From Microcaldota archaeon (GTDB lineage Archaea > Micrarchaeota > Micrarchaeia > Anstonellales > Anstonellaceae): a stretch of 6,512 bases of DNA. The stretch's first letter is position 1, and every line of letters starts with the position of its first letter. This document shows, in pieces, positions 1 through 6,426 of the stretch. The stretch is taken from the NCBI GenBank assembly GCA_021813025.1, contig JAKAME010000002.1:46959-53470 (forward strand), read 5' to 3'. The translations under genes were made by a program, and so were the position numbers. Below the pieces are notes generated by a model. That model was not told the origin of the DNA and searched no databases. It saw nothing but the letters and a program-made list of their open reading frames with translations.

Positions 1-30
1 GGGACAACACACCGGGGCCAGACCCCTCTC

Positions 31-38
31 CTTTTTAT
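31..38 (+). promoter_or_regulatory. Putative archaeal TATA box upstream of the DP1-DP2 operon
   Basis: The octamer CTTTTTAT lies in an otherwise GC-rich leader and resembles the archaeal TATA consensus (pyrimidine followed by a T/A-rich run). A start about 25 bases downstream would fall near base 60 and leave an untranslated leader of roughly 70 bases before the ATG at 131. No convincing BRE is seen just upstream. The T run follows a small GGGG/CCCC inverted repeat (14-17 and 23-26), so it could instead be the terminator of an upstream gene lying outside the window. Confidence 0.35.
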
Positions 39-130
39 CCTCTCTTTGCGATAGCCGGCCCATACTCTCTGCGCCCTCCTCATGCCCCTCGCGGGCTTAT
101 GGGCGCTCAAGCGTGTGGGGTCTGCAAAAG

Positions 131-1858
131 ATGCAGTCTGATGTTGAGGCCCTGCGCAGGGCAGGAAAGCGCCTTGCGCTGGATGCCGAGCAGTTTGTAG
201 CTGGGGCGGCCATGGGCGAGCCGGCGATGCGCAGGCTCATGGCCGGTTCTTCTTTCATCCTTACACTTGACGAGGTGCGCTCAAGCCTCGCTGAGGCAGG
301 CAAGGTGCCGGACGCAGACCCCATACACAAGGACCATGCGGCTGACGAGCATGCGGCGGGGCTGCGTAGCAGGGGGGAGGCGGAAGAAAAGAAAGAAAGG
401 GAAATTGGGCGGGCTTCCTCCCTGCCAGTCCCGGCCGAAACCGGTCCGCCGTGGGCCTCTTCTTCCCGGCCACAGTCCGCAGCCCAAACGCCATCGGGCG
501 CGCGGTCGCCCGCCTCTTCTGCCCCGGCAGGGCCTGCATCGGCCCCCCAATCCGCTCATCTTTCCGAGCCTGAACGCAAATCCATCGAAGTGACCGTGGC
601 CCGGCCGCCCTCTTATCGGCCATTGGCAAAGGAATACGCGCCCCGCATCCAAATCCAGAACCACACCGACGTGTCGGGCCAGTCGAGGTGTGTGGGCTCT
701 GTGGAGGATTTCGTTGCCTACTTCCGCGACCGCTTCGAGCGGGAGGGCGCGATTCTGAAAACGCATCAGACCAACCTGCCCGTGCTGCGCACAGGCCAGC
801 TCAGCCAGCACTCCGGGGAGGAGGTGCGCATCATAGCCATGGTGACGGAGAAGAGAATGACCCACAACGGCAACTTGTACATTGAATTGGAGGATGAGGA
901 GGGGGCGGCCAAGGCGATTTTCAGCCCGCGCGAGCGGGGGTTCGCCCAGAAGGCGGGCGCAATCATCCGCGACGACGTGGTTGCCCTCGATGTGCGCGTG
1001 GGGCCCAATTTCCTTTCCGTAAAGGATGTCACATGGCCCGACATTCCGCTTCTGCGCCCGCAGAAAACTGCAGAGGCTGATTTGGCAGTCGCCTACCTTT
1101 CGGACACGCACATAGGCAGCAAGTTGTTTTTGGAAAAATCCTTCCGCCGCTTCATCCGCTGGCTTTGGGGCGAGGAGGGGCGCGAGGAGCTGGCGGGCAG
1201 GGTGAAATACGTAATCATTGCCGGCGACATCTGCGACGGCATCGGAGTCTATCCGGCGCAGGAGAAGGAGCTGTCCATCAAGGACATCTACGAGCAGTAC
1301 GCGGCATTCGACAAGCTCATGGAGGCGATGCCCGACTGGGTGGAGGTAATCATATCGCCCGGCAACCATGACGCGGTGAGGCGCGGCGAGCCGCAGCCCA
1401 TAATCCCGATGGAGATGGTGAAATCGGACGTGAAGAAAATAGGCTCGCCTGCAATGGTGGACCTTGAGGGGTTCCGCCACCTTGTCTATCACGGCACCTC
1501 GCTTGACTCAGTCATTGCCAACGTGCCGGGCCTGAGCTACGTCAGACCTGAGGGGGCCATGATGGAGGTGCTGCGCCGCCGCCACCTCTCCCCGGTCTAT
1601 GGTGAGAACCCCATAGTGCCCGAGCGGCGGGACTACATGGTGATTGAGGAGGAGCCCGACGTTGTGCACATGGGGCATTTGCACAAGAACGCGGCAATGA
1701 AATACCGAGGCACCCTGCTTCTCAATTCAGGAACATTCCAGGAGCGCACGGACTTCCAGGTGAGGATGGGGCATGTGCCCACTCCGGGCATAGTGCCCAT
1801 ACTCGAGCTCAAGGACCAGAGGCTGTCGCAGCTCAAATTCACGGAGGAAACGATATGA
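131..1858 (+). CDS. polB: DNA polymerase D small subunit DP1 (OB fold and MRE11-like 3'-5' exonuclease)
   Basis: Small subunit of the archaeal replicative polymerase PolD. It binds DP2 and proofreads by 3'-5' exonuclease activity. From the ATG at 131 the protein is 575 residues, close to the roughly 610 of Pyrococcus DP1. Order of parts: a helical N-terminal domain (about 1-55), a Pro/Ala/Ser-rich, probably disordered linker (about 64-160), an OB fold (about 221-307) and a calcineurin-like phosphoesterase domain (about 318-575). Metal-binding motifs are intact: DTHIGS (D325, H327), GDICDG (D366, D369), GNHD (N412, H413, D414), YHG (H454) and GHLH (H516, H518). This contrasts with eukaryotic B subunits, whose sites are degenerate. 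The family signature NSGTFQERTDFQ follows GHLH. A GTG at 113 is an alternative start adding six residues. I prefer ATG 131 because it aligns with the start of Pyrococcus DP1 as I recall it and has GGGG about 10 bases upstream. The 3' end overlaps DP2 by four bases. Confidence 0.96.
   Translation: MQSDVEALRRAGKRLALDAEQFVAGAAMGEPAMRRLMAGSSFILTLDEVRSSLAEAGKVPDADPIHKDHAADEHAAGLRSRGEAEEKKEREIGRASSLPVPAETGPPWASSSRPQSAAQTPSGARSPASSAPAGPASAPQSAHLSEPERKSIEVTVARPPSYRPLAKEYAPRIQIQNHTDVSGQSRCVGSVEDFVAYFRDRFEREGAILKTHQTNLPVLRTGQLSQHSGEEVRIIAMVTEKRMTHNGNLYIELEDEEGAAKAIFSPRERGFAQKAGAIIRDDVVALDVRVGPNFLSVKDVTWPDIPLLRPQKTAEADLAVAYLSDTHIGSKLFLEKSFRRFIRWLWGEEGREELAGRVKYVIIAGDICDGIGVYPAQEKELSIKDIYEQYAAFDKLMEAMPDWVEVIISPGNHDAVRRGEPQPIIPMEMVKSDVKKIGSPAMVDLEGFRHLVYHGTSLDSVIANVPGLSYVRPEGAMMEVLRRRHLSPVYGENPIVPERRDYMVIEEEPDVVHMGHLHKNAAMKYRGTLLLNSGTFQERTDFQVRMGHVPTPGIVPILELKDQRLSQLKFTEETI
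1843..1847 (+). promoter_or_regulatory. Shine-Dalgarno site for DP2, inside the end of DP1
   Basis: GGAGG lies seven bases before the ATG at 1855 and within the last codons of the DP1 gene. With the ATGA overlap (1855-1858) it indicates that ribosomes finishing DP1 can start DP2 directly. It also fixes the DP2 start at 1855 rather than at the next in-frame ATG at 1924, which has no comparable site. Confidence 0.8.
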
Positions 1859-4800
1859 GCGGAAGCGGAGAGAACATCATTCCGCCGGCCGATACGGCCA
1901 TCCCGCCAGCCCGGGGCGCGGAGATGATTCCGCATAAGATTGAAACAGAGCCTGCGGCCAAGCCGGCCAAATCTGATGCTGCCGCTTCATCAAGCCCTCC
2001 GCCCAAGCCGGGCGGAACATCCAAGCCCGGAACGTCTGCATCATCCTCCAATCCGCCCCAGCAGCCCCATGCGGATTCTGCCGCCGAGAGGGCCATGCGC
2101 CTCGCCGCCCAGCTCATGCCGCACATTCAGGCCAAGGAGGGGAAGGATGAGAAAAAGAAGGAGGCGCGCGCCTCGCCTGAAATGGAGAAATATTTCGCGG
2201 AACTGGAGGAGCGCATGCAGAAAGTGCTTGACATGGCCAACGCCGCCCGCTCGCGCGGCCTTGACCCTGAGCGCTTTGTGGAAATCAAGCCTGCGGCAGA
2301 CGTGGCGGCAAGAGTTGAGGGGCTGGTGGGCCCGCCCGGAGTGTCACGGCTCATCCACAAATGGGAGGAGAGCGGCAAGTCAAGGGAATTGGTGGCCTAC
2401 GAGGTGCTTCTTGCAATCTGCCGCGGAGAGCTGATTAAGGGGGACAGGGACGTGCTCATCGACCAGGGAGTGCGCACCGCAGTGTCCATTCTCACCGAAG
2501 GCGTGCTGGTTGCCCCGACTGAAGGAATTGCCCATATCAGGGTGAAGAAAAATCCCGACGGCTCGGATTATTTGGCGGTGTATTTCGCAGGCCCCATCCG
2601 CTCGGCAGGAGGCACGGTGGCCGCGCTGGCCGTGGTGATGGCGGACGTGGCGCGCAGGCATTTCAAGATAGGGGATTACCGCCCGCTTGAGGACGAGGTG
2701 GAGCGCTATGTGGAGGAAATCAACCTCTACAACGACAGGTGCGCGCACCTGCAGTACAAGCCCTCGGATGACGACATACGCAAAATTGTGCGCGCCTGCC
2801 CAGTGTGCGTGGAGGGGGAGCCGACGGAAGAGATGGAAGTGTCGGTCAAGCGGGATTTGGCGCGCGTGGAAACCAACCGCGTGCGCGGAGGCATAGCGCT
2901 GGTGGTGTGCGAAGGCATCGCGCAAAAGGCATCCAAGGTTCTGAGATACACCCAGAAAATCGGGCTTGACTGGACCTATCTCGAGGCGCTGACAAAAGGC
3001 GTGAAAAAATCGATGGGCAGCTTCGAATTGAAGGGAGACCCCAAGTTCATGGACGAGCTTGTGGCCGGCAGGCCGGTGTTCTCGTTCCCATTGAGGCCGG
3101 GCGGCTTCCGCATACGCTATGGCAGAACGCGCGCGTCAGGCATAGCAGGAAAGGCCGTGCATCCGGCCACGATGTACATTCTCGACTCGTTTTTGGCCAT
3201 CGGCACCCAGCTCAAGATTGAGAGGCCGGGCAAGGGGGCGGTGGTGAGCCCCTGCGATGCGATTATGGGACCGGTGGTGAAGCTGCAGGACGGCTCGGTT
3301 GTGGAAGTGAGCTCCTCCAAGCAGGCGCAGGAAGTGCTGCCGCAGGTGGTGGAGATTCTTTTCCTCGGGGACTTGCTTGTGCCATACGGCGATTTCCTCA
3401 AGTCCAACCATCCCCTCATCCCATCCGGCATGGTGGAGGAGTGGTGGGTGCAGCTGGCTGCAGGCAAAGGCCTCAGATACAGGACAGACCAGACGCCGGG
3501 CGCGCCAGAGGCTTTCAAGATGGCGCGCGAGCACGGCCTGCCGCTGCATCCAAAGCACATCTACTTCTGGCAGGACATTTCTTCAGAGCAGCTTCACGAC
3601 CTGGCCGAATGGCTGGCTGGCGGCAAGCTGGACTACGAGTGGTTCCGCCTCAAGGGCGTCAATCTTGAGTCCGCGCCTGCAAAGCGGGTGCTGGAGCTGG
3701 CCTGCGTGCCTCACCAGGTGCTGGGGGCGCGCATCTGCCTTGCAGGGGATACGGCTTATTCCGTTCTTGTGAGCCTCGGCCTGCTGGACGAGGCAAAGCA
3801 CGTGCTCAGCCCTGAGAAATTCCGCCGCCTCTTCGACCCTGCAAAAAGCGCGCAAGAGAATGTTTGCACCCTGAGCGGAGTTGATATCAGGCCCAAGGCC
3901 CCGGTTTATGTGGGCACGCGCATGGGAAGGCCGGAAAAATCGCGCGAGCGCAAAATGGCCCCGCCAACGCACGTGCTCTTCCCTCTTGGCCGGCTCAACA
4001 AGAGCAGGCAGGTGGTGCGCACCTATGACAAGGCCAAGGGGGACGAGAGGAGGGAGGGAAGGGGGATGGAGGTGGAGGTGGCCCGCCTGCGCTGCAAGGG
4101 CTGTCGTGCCTTCTCCTTGAGCATCACCTGCCCGGCCTGCGGCGGCGAGTGCGAGCGCCAGCGCGTGTGCTCCAACTGCGGGGTGCAGACCAACAGGGAG
4201 GAATGCCCCGCCTGCCATGGAAGGACAAGATGGTGGGAGAGGCGCAACATCGATTTGGTGCGCATGGTGGAGGAGGCAAGGCGCAGGCTCAACTGGAGCA
4301 GTTTGCCTGAAGTGAAGGGGGTGCAGGGCCTTATTTCGGAAAGCAAGATACCCGAAGCGCTGGAGAAGGGATTTTTGCGCGCAAAGCACGGGGTGACTAT
4401 TTTCCGAGACACCACCTGCAGGCACGACTCCACGGACGTGCCGCTCACCCATTTCACACCGCGCGAGGTGAGGGTGAGCGTGGACAAGCTGCGCACCTTG
4501 GGCTACACCCATGACTGGGAGGGCAAGCCGCTTCACGGGCCTGACCAGCTGCTGGCCCTGAAAGCGCAGGATGTCATCATATCTGACGACGCGGCCAAAT
4601 TCTTCTTCAAGGTGGCTGCCTACATGGACGAGATGCTGGTGAGCCTTTATCAGATGAAGCCCTATTACCGCTTGAGCAAGCCCGAGGAGCTGGTGGGCCA
4701 TCTGGCCATCGGCCTCTCGCCCCACACCTCGGCAGGCGTGCTGTGCCGCATCGTTGGCTTTACGCGCGCGCACGTTGGCTTCGCGCACCCCTATTTCCAC

Positions 4801-5568
4801 TGCGCCAAGAGGCGCAACGCGGACGGGGACGAGGACTCGCTCATGCTTCTTGCCGACGCGCTCATCAACTTCTCCCGCCGCTTCATGCCCGCCACGCGCG
4901 GGGGCACCATGGACTCGCCCCTGGTGCTCACCACCCGCCTTGACCCCACCGAAGTTGATGACGAGGTGCATTCCATGGAGGCGTGCGCCAATTACACGCC
5001 CGAATTCTATGAGATGGCCTCCCGCTTCGCAGCTCCATCAGAAGCAAGCGTGCCTCTTGTAAAGAGCCTGCTTGGGCATGCGAGCCAGTACGAGTCTTTG
5101 GGCTTCACCCATGCGGTGAAGATGATTGACGAGGGGCCGCTGATGACCTCCTACATTTCGCTTGAGAAAAGCATGGTGGCCAAGGTGAAGGTGGAATTCG
5201 CCCTTGAGGACAAATTGAGGGCCGTGGATGCTGCAGAGGTGGCCAACCGCGTGCTGCTCTCGCATTTCCTGCCCGACATGTACGGCAATTTGCGCTCATT
5301 CTCGCGCCAGACTTTCCGCTGCGTTGACTGCAACACCAAATACAGGCGGGCCCCGCTTGTGGGCCACTGCACGCGCTGCAACGGCAAATTGATTCTGACG
5401 ATTTACAAGGGCGGGATTGAGAAGTATCTGAAGCCGTCTTTGGAGCTTGTGGAGCGCTATCATCTGCCCGCTTACATGAAGCAGAGGATTGAGCTTATAC
5501 AAAAGGACATTGACTCGATTTTCACGGATGAGAAGAGCGTGCAGAAAGGGCTGGCGGATTACATGTGA
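1855..5568 (+). CDS. polC: DNA polymerase D large (catalytic) subunit DP2, intein-free
   Basis: Catalytic subunit of PolD, the archaeal replicative DNA polymerase whose core is built from double-psi beta-barrels like those of multisubunit RNA polymerases. The 1237 residues match the usual intein-free size. Residues 1-105 are a Pro/Ser/Ala-rich and then Lys/Glu-rich extension. The family core begins near PEMEKYF (108-114), followed by VEGLVGPPGV (154-163) and FAGPIRSAGGT (244-254). Further landmarks are GTRMGRPEKSRERKM (687-701) and the active-site motif NADGDED (988-994), where D990 and D992 correspond to the catalytic D956 and D958 of P. abyssi. Zinc-binding pairs are C747/C750 with C759/C762, C772/C775 with C784/C787, and C1156/C1159 with C1172/C1175. 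The last, C-terminal module is the one that docks on DP1 in known PolD structures. An isolated CxxC lies at C315/C318. The protein ends QKGLADYM, a PCNA-interacting-peptide-like sequence. The gene is translationally coupled to DP1. Confidence 0.97.
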   Translation: MSGSGENIIPPADTAIPPARGAEMIPHKIETEPAAKPAKSDAAASSSPPPKPGGTSKPGTSASSSNPPQQPHADSAAERAMRLAAQLMPHIQAKEGKDEKKKEARASPEMEKYFAELEERMQKVLDMANAARSRGLDPERFVEIKPAADVAARVEGLVGPPGVSRLIHKWEESGKSRELVAYEVLLAICRGELIKGDRDVLIDQGVRTAVSILTEGVLVAPTEGIAHIRVKKNPDGSDYLAVYFAGPIRSAGGTVAALAVVMADVARRHFKIGDYRPLEDEVERYVEEINLYNDRCAHLQYKPSDDDIRKIVRACPVCVEGEPTEEMEVSVKRDLARVETNRVRGGIALVVCEGIAQKASKVLRYTQKIGLDWTYLEALTKGVKKSMGSFELKGDPKFMDELVAGRPVFSFPLRPGGFRIRYGRTRASGIAGKAVHPATMYILDSFLAIGTQLKIERPGKGAVVSPCDAIMGPVVKLQDGSVVEVSSSKQAQEVLPQVVEILFLGDLLVPYGDFLKSNHPLIPSGMVEEWWVQLAAGKGLRYRTDQTPGAPEAFKMAREHGLPLHPKHIYFWQDISSEQLHDLAEWLAGGKLDYEWFRLKGVNLESAPAKRVLELACVPHQVLGARICLAGDTAYSVLVSLGLLDEAKHVLSPEKFRRLFDPAKSAQENVCTLSGVDIRPKAPVYVGTRMGRPEKSRERKMAPPTHVLFPLGRLNKSRQVVRTYDKAKGDERREGRGMEVEVARLRCKGCRAFSLSITCPACGGECERQRVCSNCGVQTNREECPACHGRTRWWERRNIDLVRMVEEARRRLNWSSLPEVKGVQGLISESKIPEALEKGFLRAKHGVTIFRDTTCRHDSTDVPLTHFTPREVRVSVDKLRTLGYTHDWEGKPLHGPDQLLALKAQDVIISDDAAKFFFKVAAYMDEMLVSLYQMKPYYRLSKPEELVGHLAIGLSPHTSAGVLCRIVGFTRAHVGFAHPYFHCAKRRNADGDEDSLMLLADALINFSRRFMPATRGGTMDSPLVLTTRLDPTEVDDEVHSMEACANYTPEFYEMASRFAAPSEASVPLVKSLLGHASQYESLGFTHAVKMIDEGPLMTSYISLEKSMVAKVKVEFALEDKLRAVDAAEVANRVLLSHFLPDMYGNLRSFSRQTFRCVDCNTKYRRAPLVGHCTRCNGKLILTIYKGGIEKYLKPSLELVERYHLPAYMKQRIELIQKDIDSIFTDEKSVQKGLADYM

Positions 5569-5615
5569 GCGTTCTCCTTCTACGGAAAGGGAAGAACGCC
5601 CAAAAGACCTTCTTT
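5569..5615. terminator. Stem-loop plus T-rich stretch between convergent genes (probable bidirectional terminator)
   Basis: Directly after the DP2 stop, GCGTTCT (5569-5575) pairs with AGAACGC (5593-5599). The stem can extend with a bulged A and about four more pairs around a loop near 5580-5587. It is followed by a smaller AAAGA-CCT-TCTTT inverted repeat (5603-5615), which gives a T-rich tract on either strand. The region separates DP2 from the convergent GNAT gene, whose stop is at 5629-5631. The structure is visible in the sequence; the terminator role is inference. Confidence 0.5.
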
Positions 5616-5628
5616 ACTGACCGGCCGC

Positions 5629-6189
5629 TTACGCCATCTCCAGATACATAGGCACGGTTTCGTGGCCCGTGATAGAGCCCGCAAAGGTCTTGAAACCCGC
5701 CCGTTTGTACCATCCCACCACGTGCTCGTCTGCCACCGCGTGGGCCAGCAGAAAGCCGCAGCCCATCTTTTGACGCGCCTCCAGTGCCATGTTCAGCGCA
5801 AAATCCACCAGAAAATGCGCGCCGCCCCGGCCTTCTTCCTCTTGGTCGGTAGCCAGGCGGCCGACGAGAAGGGCTGGGAATTGCATTGGGAAATCCTTTG
5901 GGTAGTCGGCCAGCCGCCGGCCGCGCAAAACGAAATCCGTCTGGTCCGGCACTTTCAGGGAGCCCATGGAAAGAGTGATGTAAGAGAGGATGAGCTTCGT
6001 TTTCCTGCTGAGAAGGAGGTAGGTGACGCCCAGATGGAGCTTCTGGTATTCCAAGGCGTCTTTTTTCAGGAAATCGTTCAGGTCATCGTCGCGGGAATGG
6101 AAGCTGGCAAAGATGGGCTGGTGCTCATCTTTGAGTATGGAGATGAACACATCATCTGGCCGATACCGCACTTGGGAAATGAGAACCAC
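5629..6189 (-). CDS. GNAT family N-acetyltransferase, probable toxin of a GNAT toxin-antitoxin pair
   Basis: A 186-residue acetyl-CoA-dependent acyltransferase. Visible family features: DDDLNDFLKKDALEYQK (34-50), the N-terminal helix typical of TacT/AtaT-like toxins; GVTYLLL and ITLSMGSL (54-60, 71-78) as core strands; PALLVGRLATD (105-115), the strand before the acetyl-CoA loop; EEEGRGGA (117-124), the pyrophosphate-binding loop; GFLLAHAV (145-152); and WYKRAGF (160-166), whose Y161 matches the catalytic tyrosine of GNAT toxins. It ends TVPMYLEMA, also typical of the group. The loop is unusual: the common Q-G-x-G-I-G reads E-G-R-G-G-A. Translation starts at a GTG whose first base is the last base of the upstream gene's TAG, so the two are probably coupled. 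Characterised relatives acetylate the amino group of aminoacyl-tRNAs and block translation; the substrate here is unknown. A non-toxin GNAT role is possible, but the paired small gene supports a toxin. Confidence 0.88.
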   Translation of the reverse strand: MVLISQVRYRPDDVFISILKDEHQPIFASFHSRDDDLNDFLKKDALEYQKLHLGVTYLLLSRKTKLILSYITLSMGSLKVPDQTDFVLRGRRLADYPKDFPMQFPALLVGRLATDQEEEGRGGAHFLVDFALNMALEARQKMGCGFLLAHAVADEHVVGWYKRAGFKTFAGSITGHETVPMYLEMA

Positions 6190-6335
6190 TACCGGACGAC
6201 CTGAACCTTGAAATTGCGGGCGCGTTCCAACGCCGCGTCCCGGGCGGGGTTGGGGGTGGGGTTGAGGATGTCGTCCAGAAACCGCTGGGCTTCTGACGCC
6301 GACAGCTCCACCACATAGCGGATAGGCCTTGCCAT
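6189..6335 (-). CDS. Short DUF1778/TacA-like antitoxin lacking a DNA-binding domain
   Basis: From the ATG at 6335 this encodes 48 residues. YVVELSASEAQRF (7-19) followed by LDDILNPTPNPARDAALERA (20-39) resembles the C-terminal toxin-neutralising segment of DUF1778 antitoxins, with its acidic helix, Pro-Asn-Pro and Leu/Ala-rich helix. The ribbon-helix-helix half that makes up the first part of normal antitoxins (about 90 residues) is absent, and I found no trace of it in the three minus-strand frames upstream. The gene ends one base into the GTG start of the GNAT gene, the arrangement expected of an antitoxin-toxin operon. The frame stays open to an ATG at 6428 (79 residues), but that extension is basic, does not resemble the family, and spans the likely promoter. 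A TATA-like element about 26 bases before 6335 suggests a leaderless mRNA. The antitoxin role is inferred from similarity and context. Confidence 0.7.
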   Translation of the reverse strand: MARPIRYVVELSASEAQRFLDDILNPTPNPARDAALERARNFKVQVVR

Positions 6336-6426
6336 GAGGAAATGAGGGTTTCCCGGCTTTTTAATAATGCCGATAGCGGTTTTCCGTGTCTTATCCCGCA
6401 TTAATGTCCTCTCGGTAAATAAAATC
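6336..6426. promoter_or_regulatory. AT-rich divergent promoter region
   Basis: This is the most AT-rich patch of the window, lying between the minus-strand antitoxin-like gene and the plus-strand gene at 6427. ATTATTAAAAA on the minus strand (6368-6358) is centred about 26 bases before the ATG at 6335, the distance expected for a leaderless archaeal transcript. The same stretch read on the plus strand (TTTTTAATAA) could direct transcription from about 6388 towards 6427. A second AT-rich block (6416-6424) reads TTTTATTTA on the minus strand and is another possible TATA box. No clear operator repeat is seen. Confidence 0.45.

Noticed and set aside
71..106. Inverted repeat GCGCCC (71-76) and GGGCGC (101-106) before DP1
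   Set aside because: Six base pairs around a 24-base loop in GC-rich DNA is expected by chance. No riboswitch or RNA family could be recognised.
281..1492. Minus-strand open frame of 403 codons opposite DP1
   Set aside because: It is antisense to a gene with all DP1 motifs, its translation is rich in His/Arg/Leu with no recognisable domain, and long antisense frames are expected in GC-rich codon-biased DNA.
3583..4971. Minus-strand open frame of 462 codons opposite DP2
   Set aside because: It lies opposite the zinc-finger and active-site region of DP2; its composition (His, Ala, Gly, Arg) and lack of domain signatures mark it as a shadow frame.
1855..5568. Intein within DP2
   Set aside because: DP2 often carries inteins, but the core is continuous across the active-site motif and the length is that of an intein-free protein. 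No His-Asn splice junction or homing-endonuclease motif was found.
5662..6204. Plus-strand open frame of 180 codons opposite the GNAT gene
   Set aside because: The minus-strand product has clear GNAT motifs and an overlapping partner gene; the plus-strand product has no recognisable features.
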